A stretch of 41,187 nt of DNA, taken from assembly GCA_001768555.1 (NCBI GenBank), contig MEOD01000020.1:1-41187 (forward strand), given 5' to 3'. The notes beneath the pieces were generated by a model. It had not been told where the DNA came from and did no database searches. It saw nothing but the letters and a program-made list of their open reading frames with translations. Source of the stretch: Bacteroidetes bacterium GWF2_29_10 (lineage in GTDB: Bacteria; Bacteroidota; Bacteroidia; Bacteroidales; GWE2-29-8). Each line of letters begins with the position of its first letter. Positions within the stretch are counted from its first letter, which is position 1. Positions 26,980-36,306 of the stretch are shown in pieces. Both the position numbers and the translations under genes were made by a program.

Positions 26980-27405
26980 ATGGAAAACAATTTTACCTTT
27001 GGCATGATAAAACCTACAGCTTTCAAAAAAGGGTATACAGGTCTTATTATTAATAGAATTATTGAAGCTGGCTTTCATATAGAAGCTTTAAAAATGTTAA
27101 AAATGTCAATAGAGCAAGCAAATAAATTCTATGGAATTCATAAAGGTAAACCTTTTTTTGATGACTTAATTAAATTTATCACATCAGCTCCAGTCATTGT
27201 TATGGTATTAGAAAAAGAAAATGCTGTTGTTGAGTTTAGAGAACTTATGGGATCTACGAATCCTGAATTGGCTAAAGATGGTACTATAAGGAAACAATTT
27301 GCAACAGATATGACACAAAATGCAATTCATGGTTCAGATAGCATTGAAAATGCTTTTAAAGAGGCTCATTTCTTTTTCTCAGAAAGTGAGATATTTACTT
27401 CATAA
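26980..27405 (+). CDS. ndk: Nucleoside-diphosphate kinase
   Basis: 141 residues, normal size. It transfers the gamma phosphate from ATP to nucleoside diphosphates through a phospho-histidine. The active-site His117 is in 'NAIHGSDSIENA'. Other family segments are 'TFGMIKPTAFKKGYTGLI' and 'RELMGSTNPELAKDGTIRKQFA'. It is divergent from nrnA and 22 nt upstream of the GT2 gene, with which it may share a transcript. Confidence 0.97.
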   Translation: MENNFTFGMIKPTAFKKGYTGLIINRIIEAGFHIEALKMLKMSIEQANKFYGIHKGKPFFDDLIKFITSAPVIVMVLEKENAVVEFRELMGSTNPELAKDGTIRKQFATDMTQNAIHGSDSIENAFKEAHFFFSESEIFTS

Positions 27406-27427
27406 AAAAAACTAACATATTTACAAA

Positions 27428-28141
27428 ATGATACTTTCAATAATTATTCCTGCATATAACGAGCAAAATACTATAAATGCAATTCTGCAGCGCATTAAAG
27501 AAGTTGATTTAATAGAAAATATAGAAAAAGAAATAATAATAGTTAATGATTGTTCTGTTGATAATACAGAACAAGAACTTAATAAGTATATTAATGAAAA
27601 TAATGATTTAAAAATTATATATTATAAACAACCTTTTAATCAAGGTAAAGGAGCTGCTATTCACGAAGGAATTAGATTGGCTTCAGGAGATTTTATTATA
27701 GTACAAGATGCTGATTTAGAATATGATCCACAAGAATATAATATTCTTTTAAAGCCAATTATTGATGGCTTTGCAGACGTAGTTTATGGTTCTCGTTTTA
27801 TGGGAGGAAAACCTCATCGAGTATTATTTTTCTGGCATTCTATAGGAAATAAATTTTTAACTTTTATATCTAATAGTTTAACTAATTTAAACTTAACAGA
27901 TATGGAAACTTGTTACAAATTGTTTAAAGCTGAATATTTAAAACAACTTAATCTTAAAGAAAAACGATTTGGGTTTGAACCTGAAGTTACATCAAAAATT
28001 TCCAGAAAGGAAAATGTCAGAATTTATGAAGTTGGAATTTCTTATTATGGAAGAACATATAAAGAAGGAAAAAAAATTAGTTGGGAAGATGGATTCCGTG
28101 CATTATATTGCTTGATAAAATATAATATTTTTCAAACCTAG
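27428..28141 (+). CDS. Family 2 glycosyltransferase, dolichyl-phosphate-mannose-synthase-like
   Basis: 237 residues, a single GT-A domain with no membrane segment. 'SIIIPAYNEQNTI', 'IIIVNDCSVDNT' and the metal-binding 'IVQDADLEYDPQEY' (D-A-D) identify the nucleotide-sugar site; 'GSRFMGG' and 'DMETCYKLFK' are typical of the DPM1/polyprenyl-phosphate glycosyltransferase branch. It probably puts a sugar on a polyprenyl phosphate at the inner membrane. It ends 9 nt before the convergent lipoprotein gene. Confidence 0.9.
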   Translation: MILSIIIPAYNEQNTINAILQRIKEVDLIENIEKEIIIVNDCSVDNTEQELNKYINENNDLKIIYYKQPFNQGKGAAIHEGIRLASGDFIIVQDADLEYDPQEYNILLKPIIDGFADVVYGSRFMGGKPHRVLFFWHSIGNKFLTFISNSLTNLNLTDMETCYKLFKAEYLKQLNLKEKRFGFEPEVTSKISRKENVRIYEVGISYYGRTYKEGKKISWEDGFRALYCLIKYNIFQT

Positions 28142-28150
28142 CTAATATTT

Positions 28151-28630
28151 TTAATTTCTAAAAAGAGGAATATCTTGAATATTAAACTTTTGCTCGTGTT
28201 CTATTTTATAACTCTTTTTTATTAAAAACGCAGTAACTGTTAATCTCCCTTTAGTTTTTAGTTTAATATTTTGATTAAGAAAAACGCCCAATACCCCAGC
28301 AATAGAACCTCCTAATATTTTACTAATCTTAGCCTCTACTTTGAAGTTATAAATATCTGATTTATTTTTCTCAATAACTACTTTATCGTTTAGTTTTGCT
28401 AAGCCTATAAATTGATCATTTATAAATATATCCATATCAATATCTTTTATTTTAAATTTTATATTGTTAGGGTTATCTATTTTTACACCTATTTCAATAA
28501 AGATCGAACTTTTAGTGATCTTAGTAATCTTAAACTTTTTTATGCCTTCTAGTTCTGGCGATTTTACGTTAAAACATGATGTAAATAATAGAAAAGAAAT
28601 GCTCAAAAGGAGTAATATGCGTTTTTTCAT
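28151..28630 (-). CDS. LEA type 2-like lipoprotein
   Basis: 159 residues. Lipobox L-L-F-T-S-C (Cys19) indicates a lipoprotein. The body 'IEIGVKIDNPNNIKFKIKDIDMDIFINDQFIGLAKL' has the N-P-N and strand pattern of LEA14/WHy domains, a small beta-sandwich. Function in bacteria is unclear; envelope stress protection is often assumed. Last gene of the minus-strand run, 18 nt after the DUF6427 gene. Confidence 0.75.
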   Translation of the reverse strand: MKKRILLLLSISFLLFTSCFNVKSPELEGIKKFKITKITKSSIFIEIGVKIDNPNNIKFKIKDIDMDIFINDQFIGLAKLNDKVVIEKNKSDIYNFKVEAKISKILGGSIAGVLGVFLNQNIKLKTKGRLTVTAFLIKKSYKIEHEQKFNIQDIPLFRN

Positions 28631-28648
28631 ATTTAATAAAAGGAAAAG

Positions 28649-29632
28649 TTAAATTAAAATGTAATTAGATAATATTATTAAAACTATCATTAAATAAAAG
28701 ATAATTCCTATAAATATCTTTTTTAATGAAGTTAAAAAATAATACGAAAGCAAAATACTAATAGGAATAATCATGTTTGTGAAATCTTTTAGATTATAAA
28801 AAAACAAAGCATTAATTGTGATAAATATTAATGTTATCCAGAAAATCATAATTTTATATTTTCTAACTTTAATAAGTCCCTCGTCAATTTTTTTAAGAAA
28901 GTGGATAAAAGATGTTAATATTAAAATAATTAAAAATCCTAGTGTAATTAGTTGAATATATGATAAATCTAATATGTTTCTATAATTTAGGCTTAATTTA
29001 AAATAATTTAATTTAATATTGTTAAATAAATACAAATCATCAATCATGAAATAGTACATAAAGATAAAAATATATGGTATTAAGAGCCCCATTATTGATA
29101 TAACCCATTCTCTCCATTTATACATAGAATAGTTAAAAAAGCTAAGCCATATTACAATAACTAAAAACAACACAGGAAAATAAAAGAGAGAAGCAATAGA
29201 AATGAGAATAGTTGAATTTAGTATTTTTGAATAGGGTTTCTTTATTACATAACTTTTGAAATTTAAGAATAATGATATTAAAATTAGAAAGTTGGCTAAA
29301 AGTGCACTATTTAATATTAGTTGTTTATTAAAAAATAAGTACAGCAATATGTATATAAATGCAGGTAAATATGTTTCTTTTTTTACAAAACTACTGTAAT
29401 TAAACAATACTGTAATTATTATAGATTGAACAATTAGCAATATAAAGGCAAAAGTTTTATTTACAATTGGGAATTCTAAAAAAAATGAATTTACATGTGT
29501 AAAAAAAAGCATAGAATATGAATTACTTGGCCCAATGCTAATAGGTGCAATAGGCATAAATAATGCTATACATATTATCAAAATAATTAATACTATTAAA
29601 CTGTTATTTGATTTGAATAGCCCTAATAGCAT
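28649..29632 (-). CDS. DUF6427-like polytopic membrane protein
   Basis: 327 residues, with about eight to ten hydrophobic segments spread over the length (for example around 12-32, 55-75, 85-105, 110-130, 140-165, 175-200, 230-250, 265-285 and 290-325). The start 'MLLGLFKSNNS' and the pattern 'FFNKQLILNSALLANFLILIS' resemble the Bacteroidota family DUF6427, whose role is unknown. It lies between the Smr gene (17 nt) and the LEA-like gene (18 nt). Confidence 0.7.
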   Translation of the reverse strand: MLLGLFKSNNSLIVLIILIICIALFMPIAPISIGPSNSYSMLFFTHVNSFFLEFPIVNKTFAFILLIVQSIIITVLFNYSSFVKKETYLPAFIYILLYLFFNKQLILNSALLANFLILISLFLNFKSYVIKKPYSKILNSTILISIASLFYFPVLFLVIVIWLSFFNYSMYKWREWVISIMGLLIPYIFIFMYYFMIDDLYLFNNIKLNYFKLSLNYRNILDLSYIQLITLGFLIILILTSFIHFLKKIDEGLIKVRKYKIMIFWITLIFITINALFFYNLKDFTNMIIPISILLSYYFLTSLKKIFIGIIFYLMIVLIILSNYILI

Positions 29633-29649
29633 ATTTGTAATTAATAAAT

Positions 29650-30693
29650 CTAATAAAAAATATTTTTATTTTTATTGAAATTCTTTATAATTTTAACAAA
29701 AATTGCTCCAAACCCATACTCTTTAAATGATGCGTCTTGAGATTGAAGATTTTCGTATTCTTTAATAATTTTTTCAATTTCAGACCGTAGTTTGCCTGTC
29801 CCATTCCCGTGTATTAAAATTATTTTTGTTATTTTATCATTTTGTATTGCATATTCAATTCCTTTTCTACATTCACTTTTTTGAAATTCTAATATTTCAA
29901 AATCATTACTAAATTCTTTATCTTTATTTAATCTTTCTATCAGTTTATTCAAATGTAGATCTAATTCTATAGTATCATTTTTTATTATATATTTTTCTTT
30001 TAAATGCTGATTAGCAGAAGGTATAATAATTTTTTTTGATAAGTAGTTTAATGTGCTTGATTCTATTTGTGTTATAATTAGCGGTTTATTTATAATGTCA
30101 TTATTATCATAAAGAGATTTTATAATTGCATCCCCATAGTTAGTGTTATGTGTGAAGTTTTTTGGATCTGATAAATATTTTGATTTTATTTTAAAGTTTC
30201 CATTATATGGAGCAATTATTTCATTTGGTTTAGAAAATATTATCTGATAAATTAATTGATTAATTTCTTCTAATTTTATTGATTTGCTTATTTCTATTTG
30301 ATTATTGCAGCCTATTCTTCCATCAAATACAAGTTCTGTTTTCAATCCTAATTGGTTGTATAAAACTATTAGTATGTTAGTATCGGTGTTATTGTATATA
30401 AAAGTTCTTAATGACTTTAATTCATGCTTTATCTCAGAAGATATAAAGCAAATAGAGACATTATTTAGTGAAAATGGGTCTAAGATGAATACTTCTTTAC
30501 TTTCTTCTATTAAAGTATTATCTACACTTTCTTTTGCTTTATTGCTCCCTGTCTTTATTATTTTTATAGATTTGGGATATTCAATCTCAAATTCATCAAC
30601 AGCAATAATATATGAATTATTACGGACTTCTTTAATAATTCCTTTTTCTGTACTATCTAAAAAAGATATTAAATCTCCTATTTGGAAATCCAT
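29650..30693 (-). CDS. DUF2027/Smr-domain protein
   Basis: 347 residues. The N-terminal 70 residues form a small SH3-like barrel ('FQIGDLISFLDSTEKGIIKEVRNNSYIIAVDEFEIEYP'). The middle part (about 75-220) is beta-rich like DUF2027. The C-terminal 110 residues are an Smr domain with 'IELDLHLNKLI' (L-D-L-H, about 241-251) and 'ILIHGNGTGKLRSEIEKIIKEY' (H-G-x-G-x-G, about 290-310). Stand-alone Smr domains are nucleases that cut RNA or branched DNA. MutS2-type ATPase parts are absent, so it is not MutS2. Substrate unknown. Confidence 0.85.
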   Translation of the reverse strand: MDFQIGDLISFLDSTEKGIIKEVRNNSYIIAVDEFEIEYPKSIKIIKTGSNKAKESVDNTLIEESKEVFILDPFSLNNVSICFISSEIKHELKSLRTFIYNNTDTNILIVLYNQLGLKTELVFDGRIGCNNQIEISKSIKLEEINQLIYQIIFSKPNEIIAPYNGNFKIKSKYLSDPKNFTHNTNYGDAIIKSLYDNNDIINKPLIITQIESSTLNYLSKKIIIPSANQHLKEKYIIKNDTIELDLHLNKLIERLNKDKEFSNDFEILEFQKSECRKGIEYAIQNDKITKIILIHGNGTGKLRSEIEKIIKEYENLQSQDASFKEYGFGAIFVKIIKNFNKNKNIFY

Positions 30694-30723
30694 AAATAAA
30701 TAATTATATAATATTGTGAAAAT

Positions 30724-31413
30724 TTACTCGGTTGTTTCTTTTGGAGTTTCTTCTTTTGGCGCTTCTTCTTTTGGCACTTCTTCTTCTTTTGCATCAACTT
30801 TTATATCTGTTTCTGACTTTTTGGTGACAGTTACTTTTACATCTGTTTTTTTCTTATCATTACTAACTTTTTTCTTGTCACCACTAGAATCGCCTCCAGA
30901 TCCCTCTGTAGATGCAGGGACTCCATTTATGTAATTTATAGTTTTTACTAATTCTCCTTTTCTATTATAATATTTCCAATTGCCATCCTTTCGGTTATTT
31001 TTATAATTGCCCTCCATCTTTACTTCTCCATTCTCATAATACCAGCGCCAGAATTCATGTTTTCTATTATTCAAATAAGTACCTTCAACCGAAGGTTCTC
31101 CTGAAAAGAAATTTTTAGTATAAGCTCCATCTTTTTGGTTAGCAAGATATTCTATTTCCTCCTTAACAACTTCTCCTCCAGGATAAAATGTTCTACTTAC
31201 TCCTTCTTTTAAATTATTTACAAATTCTACTTCTTTGTAGAGCTCTCTATTAATATTAAAGTATTTCCAAAGACCTTGTTTTCTCAACAACTCGTCCTTT
31301 TGATTTTTATGCTTTTCTTTACGAGGGGCATTATAAGGTCTAAACTCTAAACCTTTAGGAGACTGCCCCCAGCAAAAAACTGGCAATAATAAAATTATAA
31401 TTAACCTAATCAT
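30724..31413 (-). CDS. Secreted MORN/YwqK-repeat protein with charged tail
   Basis: 229 residues. Signal peptide 1-16. Residues about 45-165 hold five or six YwqK/MORN-variant repeats of the form G-x-W-K-Y-Y-x-x-x-G-E-L-V-K-x-x-x-Y-x-N ('GLWKYFN', 'GVSRTFYPGGEVVKEEIEY', 'WRWYYENGEVKMEGNY', 'GNWKYYNRKGELVKTINY'). The last 55 residues are Lys/Glu/Thr-rich and end in 'VPKEEAPKEETPKE' repeats. Automated labels often say 'antitoxin YwqK', but there is no partner toxin here and the export signal argues against that role. A TATATTTG element upstream (31456-31463) could be its promoter. Confidence 0.75.
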   Translation of the reverse strand: MIRLIIILLLPVFCWGQSPKGLEFRPYNAPRKEKHKNQKDELLRKQGLWKYFNINRELYKEVEFVNNLKEGVSRTFYPGGEVVKEEIEYLANQKDGAYTKNFFSGEPSVEGTYLNNRKHEFWRWYYENGEVKMEGNYKNNRKDGNWKYYNRKGELVKTINYINGVPASTEGSGGDSSGDKKKVSNDKKKTDVKVTVTKKSETDIKVDAKEEEVPKEEAPKEETPKETTE

Positions 31414-31550
31414 TTTTTTTTCTTTATATTTTCAAAATACTTTCTCAAAATTATGCAAATATATTAAAACTTAAATTTACATACTACTTAAATTTATAAT
31501 AATTACGATTTTTTTTAAAAATGGTTTGGTTTTTTTCACTTTTTTTTAAT

Positions 31551-32339
31551 TTATTTTTGGTATGTTAAAGAAAAAATAGTTACCGAAATGGCAAAACCAA
31601 TTACTCCACCTACAATTGCTCTCTTAAATCTTTTATTATTAGCTACAATCTGATATCCACTCCTAAAAGAATCATCAAAATAATATTTATTATATAAATA
31701 ATTAGTGTTTTCTTTAGGTTCTTTAATTTTCGCATCCTTAACCCCAATTATTGTTGTATATAAAGCAGGAACTAACAATCCTCCAAATCCAAAATAACCT
31801 CCAGCTAAACCACTAGTTAAACCGCCTAAACCAACAAAATTACATTTAAATGTTTCTTTTGCATATTTTTTACCTAATATTGCTCGTCGCATTTCCTCTG
31901 CAGAAAAATAATCATTATTAAATAATGTGTCTTGTTGATAAATTATTTGTTCATCTCCATCTTTTGTTATTAATGAAAATATTTTGTCTTTTTTTATTAT
32001 TCTATTTTTATCTTTATTTAGTTCTTGAAACTTTATAATTATGATGTCATTTACAACCCTAATATCAATTGTATCAGAATAATAAACGGAGCCATTGTTT
32101 AATGTTATTTTGTTATAATTAGTTGTGTAATAGTCTTTGTTTATAGATTTTATTGAGAATATTATTTTTTTTTCATAAACGTTTTTTTGTTCGTAGTTTT
32201 CTGTATAAACATTTTCATTATCAATAGCAGTTATTTTTGTTAAAATAACATTGCCATTAATAAATTCAATAGTATCCTGACTAAAAGATATCTTAAAAAT
32301 TAAAAATAAAAATAATAAAAAGACATTTTTTTTCTGCAT
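31551..32339 (-). CDS. Exported protein of unknown function
   Basis: 262 residues; not recognised. Signal peptide 1-20 (cleavage after ISFS or SFSQ). The N-terminal half is beta-rich ('IEFINGNVILTKITAIDNENVYTENY', 'ITLNNGSVYYSDTIDI'), resembling small repeated strands that describe a 'gene-name-to-surface' barrel. A Gly-rich hydrophobic stretch (about 166-196, 'FVGLGGLTSGLAGGYFGFGGLLVPAL') and a hydrophobic C-terminal segment (about 241-259) suggest membrane association. It has its own promoter and is 55 nt from the OmpH-like gene. Confidence 0.6.
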   Translation of the reverse strand: MQKKNVFLLFLFLIFKISFSQDTIEFINGNVILTKITAIDNENVYTENYEQKNVYEKKIIFSIKSINKDYYTTNYNKITLNNGSVYYSDTIDIRVVNDIIIIKFQELNKDKNRIIKKDKIFSLITKDGDEQIIYQQDTLFNNDYFSAEEMRRAILGKKYAKETFKCNFVGLGGLTSGLAGGYFGFGGLLVPALYTTIIGVKDAKIKEPKENTNYLYNKYYFDDSFRSGYQIVANNKRFKRAIVGGVIGFAISVTIFSLTYQK

Positions 32340-32360
32340 GTTTTAAACATTTTGTATGTA

Positions 32361-32389
32361 CAAATTTAGTATTTAATATTTAATATCAA
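32361..32389 (-). promoter_or_regulatory. Promoter of the unknown exported protein gene
   Basis: On the minus strand TAAATTTG (32361-32368) matches TAnnTTTG, with a TTG (32387-32389) 18 nt upstream. The start would be near 32354, only about 15 nt before the ATG at 32339. Confidence 0.5.
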
Positions 32390-32394
32390 ATGAT

Positions 32395-32991
32395 TTATTT
32401 TGATAATTTATTTTGATATTCATTATTTAATCCTTTTATTACTTCATTTGTCATTTCAAATGAATCTGAAGCAAATAATAAACTACTTCCTTTTGAATAA
32501 CCAAATACAAAATTATAATCCTTACTATTTCTTTTAATAAAGTTTATGATGCTGTCTTGAATTATTGTGTTTAATTTAGTTTCTTCTTTTAAAAATTCAT
32601 TTTCTAAACTGTCCTTTAGTGATAGTATTTTTTGTTGTTCAATCATTAATTCTTGTTCTTTTTGCTGAGCACTTTCCATTGTTATTTGACCTGTTGATGC
32701 TTGATATTTATATCTGTCAACCTTGCTTTGAAACAATGTTATTTTATTTTGGATATTTTTTTCTAATGATTGTTTCTTAGTTTCAAGTTTAGTTTTCAAT
32801 TCATTAACATACTCATATTTTTCCCATAAAGAATCAGTATTAATAAAAACTATATTGCCTTTATTATTTGACAGAATAGATTTAGTGCTACTACTTAATG
32901 CTGTATTGCTATTTGTAAAATAAAAATAATACAGAATAACAACGGCAATTAATAAAATAATATTAATTGCCATATTTACATATTTAATCAT
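32395..32991 (-). CDS. OmpH/Skp-like coiled-coil protein
   Basis: 198 residues. A hydrophobic segment at about 7-26 could be a membrane anchor or signal. Residues 48-198 follow the Skp layout: a short strand ('NIVFINTDSLWEKYEYVNEL'), a long charged helical coiled-coil (about 62-150) and a closing 'YNFVFGYSKGSSLLFASDSFEMTNEVIKGLN', as in OmpH chaperones. Skp holds unfolded outer-membrane proteins in the periplasm. The membrane anchor is a variant. It starts 9 nt after recQ stops, so it is probably co-transcribed. Confidence 0.8.
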   Translation of the reverse strand: MIKYVNMAINIILLIAVVILYYFYFTNSNTALSSSTKSILSNNKGNIVFINTDSLWEKYEYVNELKTKLETKKQSLEKNIQNKITLFQSKVDRYKYQASTGQITMESAQQKEQELMIEQQKILSLKDSLENEFLKEETKLNTIIQDSIINFIKRNSKDYNFVFGYSKGSSLLFASDSFEMTNEVIKGLNNEYQNKLSK

Positions 32992-33000
32992 TTTGTTATT

Positions 33001-35211
33001 TTAATTTCCATATTCGCACATAAATTTTATACGCATCATTCGAATTTCATCTTCTGTAAAATCATTTTCTCCAAGTGTTGTTAACGCATCGTTTATGCTG
33101 TCGGTATCTGCATTAATAAAATAATCAAAAATATCAGCTTGCCTATCTTCATCAATAATTTCATTAATAAAGTAAGTTATATCTAATTTAGTTCCAGATG
33201 CAACTATACTTTCTATTTCTCTTAGTATTTCTTCAATTGTTAAACCTTTAGAATATGCGATTTCATCAATTGCTACTTTCCTGTCAATATTTTGAATAAT
33301 ATACACTTTCATCCCAGACTTATTTACAGGGGATTTAACAACCATATCCATAGGTCGTATTATTTCATTATCTTCAACGTGCCTTTCTATTAGCTTAATA
33401 AATTCCTGACCATATCTATTTGCCTTGCCTCCGCCAACACCTGTAATCATTTTTAATTCTTCTATTGTTATAGGATATTGAATTGCCATATCCTCAAGAG
33501 AAGCATCTTGAAAAATAACAAAAGGAGGAAGATTTTCTTTTTTTGCTATTTCTTTCCTTAAATTTTTTAGTAACTGAAATAATATTTTATCAGTTGCACT
33601 TGTCTTTACTCCACTTTCCATTGTGCCATCATCATCATCTTGACTTTCATAATCATGATCTAATGTAAGCATAAAAGAATAAGGATTTTCTAAAAACTCA
33701 TAACCTTCGTCTGTAATTTTTATTACTCCATAATTCTCTACATCTTTTGCTAACAATCTTGCAATTAAGGCTTGTCTAATAACTGAGTTCCAAAACCTCT
33801 CATCTTTATCCATACCTATTCCAAACACTCTTAACTGGTGATGCTTATAAGATCTTACTGCTGTACAATTTTTCCCTAATAAAACATTTATTATATGTTT
33901 AGTTTTTACTAATTGTTGACAAGCATCAACTGCATCTAATAACATTTCTACATATTCCTGACCCTCAAATTTAGTTTTCGGATGTAAACAGTTATCACAA
34001 GTCTCACAATTTTCTTTTTCGTAAACTTCTCCAAAATAATGTAATAAGAATTTTCTTCGACAAATTGACGATTCTGCATAACCAACTACTTCTAATAATA
34101 GTTGGTTAGCTATTTCTTGTTCTGCTACTGGTTTACCTTTACTGAATTTTTCAAGCTTTTGAATATCCTCATAATTATAATATGCAATACAAAGTCCTTC
34201 TCCATCATCTCTTCCTGAACGACCTGTTTCTTGATAATATCCTTCTAAACTTTTTGGCATATCATAGTGTATAACAAATCTAACATCGGGTTTGTCTATC
34301 CCCATACCAAATGCTATTGTTGCAACAATGACGTCAGCTTTTTCCATTAGAAACCCTTCTTGATTTGAAGCTCTTACATGGGCATCAAGACCTGCATGAT
34401 ATGGCAAAGCCTTTATGCCATTGACTTGAAATGTTTCTGCTAACTCTTCTACTTTCTTTCTGCTTAAACAATAAACTATACCACTTTTCCCTTGATGTTT
34501 TTTTATAAATTTTATTACTTCTTTTACTACATCATCTGTTTTGGGCCTTACTTCATAGTATAGGTTTGGACGATTAAAAGATGAATAAAATGCTTGGGCA
34601 TCTAAAATTGATAATGTTTTAAGAATATCATGTTGAACCTTTGGTGTTGCTGTTGCTGTTAATGCAATAATAGGAACTTTGTGCCCAATCTCTTCTATTA
34701 TTGGTCTTATTCTTCTGTATTCTGGCCTAAAGTCATGACCCCATTCTGAAATACAATGAGCCTCATCTATTGCATAGAAAGAAATTTGAATATCTCTTAA
34801 TAATTGCACATTTTCTTCTTTTGTTAATGATTCTGGTGCTACATATAACAATTTGGTTTTGCCACTCTTTAAATCACTTCTTACTTTTGTCGCTTCTAAT
34901 TTTGTTAAAGAAGAGTTTAAAAAATGAGCCATACCTTTTTCTGTATCAATATTTCTTATCGCTCTTATTGAATCAACTTGATTTTTCATTAATGCTATTA
35001 ATGGCGAAATAATTATTGCTGTTCCTTCGCACATTAGGGCTGGTAATTGGTAACATAAAGACTTTCCCCCTCCTGTTGGCATTATAACGAAAGTGTCATT
35101 CCCGTCTAATAAACTTTTTATAATGTCTTCCTGATTCTTTTTAAATCCGTCAAAGCCAAAATGTTCCTTTAATGAATCACGAATACTTTTAAATCCTTTT
35201 ACTTTCTTCAT
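33001..35211 (-). CDS. recQ: ATP-dependent DNA helicase RecQ
   Basis: 736 residues. A 3'-5' helicase in recombination and fork repair. Walker A 'MPTGGGKSLCYQLPAL' (TGGGKS at 46-51), DEAH box 'YAIDEAHCISEWGHDFRPEYR' (about 147), motif VI 'QETGRSGRDDGEG', and the four-Cys zinc site 'CRRKFLLHYFGEVYEKENCETCDNC' split in 'C...C..C..C' form (about 384-408). RQC and a C-terminal HRDC-like domain ('MAIQYPITIEELKMITGVGGGKANRYGQEF') follow. Slightly longer than the E. coli enzyme, with an added tail of about 100 residues. It is divergent from the KdsD-like gene and heads the minus-strand run. Confidence 0.97.
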   Translation of the reverse strand: MKKVKGFKSIRDSLKEHFGFDGFKKNQEDIIKSLLDGNDTFVIMPTGGGKSLCYQLPALMCEGTAIIISPLIALMKNQVDSIRAIRNIDTEKGMAHFLNSSLTKLEATKVRSDLKSGKTKLLYVAPESLTKEENVQLLRDIQISFYAIDEAHCISEWGHDFRPEYRRIRPIIEEIGHKVPIIALTATATPKVQHDILKTLSILDAQAFYSSFNRPNLYYEVRPKTDDVVKEVIKFIKKHQGKSGIVYCLSRKKVEELAETFQVNGIKALPYHAGLDAHVRASNQEGFLMEKADVIVATIAFGMGIDKPDVRFVIHYDMPKSLEGYYQETGRSGRDDGEGLCIAYYNYEDIQKLEKFSKGKPVAEQEIANQLLLEVVGYAESSICRRKFLLHYFGEVYEKENCETCDNCLHPKTKFEGQEYVEMLLDAVDACQQLVKTKHIINVLLGKNCTAVRSYKHHQLRVFGIGMDKDERFWNSVIRQALIARLLAKDVENYGVIKITDEGYEFLENPYSFMLTLDHDYESQDDDDGTMESGVKTSATDKILFQLLKNLRKEIAKKENLPPFVIFQDASLEDMAIQYPITIEELKMITGVGGGKANRYGQEFIKLIERHVEDNEIIRPMDMVVKSPVNKSGMKVYIIQNIDRKVAIDEIAYSKGLTIEEILREIESIVASGTKLDITYFINEIIDEDRQADIFDYFINADTDSINDALTTLGENDFTEDEIRMMRIKFMCEYGN

Positions 35212-35256
35212 CTTTAATATTTAAAGTGTTTTGTTATTTGTTTTAATAATTATTAA

Positions 35257-35286
35257 TACTTTTGTAAACTCCGATATACAAAAATA
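35257..35286. promoter_or_regulatory. Divergent promoter elements between recQ and the isomerase gene
   Basis: Plus strand: TACTTTTG (35257-35264), about 65 nt before the isomerase ATG; no TTG at the ideal spacing (16 or 23 nt). Minus strand: TATTTTTG (35279-35286), with a TTG 18 nt upstream on that strand, suiting recQ. Confidence 0.4.
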
Positions 35287-35329
35287 ACTATTTTAAGTTT
35301 TGCACAAAATTATTTTTTAATTTTATAAA

Positions 35330-36304
35330 ATGAAAAAAAATAATGAAATATTAAATATTGCTAAAAATACAATTGAGCAAGAAGCCCATTCCGTAAGGAA
35401 TCTAATAAATTTTATTGATGATAATTTTATTGAGTGTGTAAACATTATTTTTAATTGTAAAGGTAGAATTATTATTACAGGTATTGGAAAAAGTGCAATA
35501 ATTTCTCAAAAAATTGTTGCAACTCTTAATTCTACAGGAACTCCTTCTATTTTTATGCACGCTGCTGACGCTGTTCATGGCGATTTGGGTATTATTCAAA
35601 AAGATGACATGGTGATATGTATCTCTAAAAGTGGAGATACTCCTGAAATAAAAATACTAGCTCCAGTAATTAAAAGTATGGGAAACAAATTAATTGCTAT
35701 TGTTGGAAATATTAATTCTTTTTTAGCAAAAAATGCTGATTATATAATCAATACTACGGTAGAAAAAGAAGCTTGTATTAACAATCTTGCACCAACTTCA
35801 AGCACAACAGCTCAGCTTGTAATGGGTGACGCTTTAGCTGTTTGTTTAATTTATTGTAGAGGATTCAAACAAAATGATTTTGCTAAATATCACCCTGGTG
35901 GAGTATTGGGAAAACAACTGTATTTAAAAGTCGCTGATTTATACATTAATAATGAAAAACCTCAGGTAAATATAAATGACGATTTAAAAAAAGTTATTTT
36001 CGAAATAAGTTCTAAAAGGCTTGGTGCGGCCGTTGTTACTGATGATAATTGCAAAATAAAAGGAATCATTACTGATGGAGACTTGCGTAGAATGCTACAA
36101 ACAAACAGCTATTCTAATGAAAATATTACGGCAAAAGATATAATGTCTCTTAACCCTAAAAAACTTGTAGAAGAAACTCTTGCTGTAGATGCTTTATTGT
36201 TGATGAAAAAATATAGCATAACTCAAATTATTATCGTTGATAAAGAAGAAAAATATAAAGGAATTGTTCATTTACATGATATTTTAAAGGAAGGAATTAT
36301 ATAA
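35330..36304 (+). CDS. kdsD: Arabinose-5-phosphate isomerase-type (KpsF/GutQ/KdsD)
   Basis: 324 residues. It converts ribulose 5-phosphate to arabinose 5-phosphate, the first step towards KDO for LPS. N-terminal SIS domain (about 35-190) with 'GRIIITGIGKSAIISQKIVATLNSTGTPS', 'HAADAVHGDLGII' and 'CISKSGDTPEIKIL'. 'KYHPGGVLGKQLY' closes the active site. Two CBS motifs follow (about 205-324, 'GIITDGDLRRML' and 'GIVHLHDILKEG'), as in KdsD and GutQ. KdsD, KpsF and GutQ cannot be separated by sequence alone. The gene begins a plus-strand unit with queD 2 nt and hemN 11 nt apart. Confidence 0.92.
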   Translation: MKKNNEILNIAKNTIEQEAHSVRNLINFIDDNFIECVNIIFNCKGRIIITGIGKSAIISQKIVATLNSTGTPSIFMHAADAVHGDLGIIQKDDMVICISKSGDTPEIKILAPVIKSMGNKLIAIVGNINSFLAKNADYIINTTVEKEACINNLAPTSSTTAQLVMGDALAVCLIYCRGFKQNDFAKYHPGGVLGKQLYLKVADLYINNEKPQVNINDDLKKVIFEISSKRLGAAVVTDDNCKIKGIITDGDLRRMLQTNSYSNENITAKDIMSLNPKKLVEETLAVDALLLMKKYSITQIIIVDKEEKYKGIVHLHDILKEGII

Positions 36305-36306
36305 TT

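Noticed and set aside
30724-31413. Toxin-antitoxin module (YwqK antitoxin)
   Set aside because: No toxin gene lies next to it, and the protein has an export signal.
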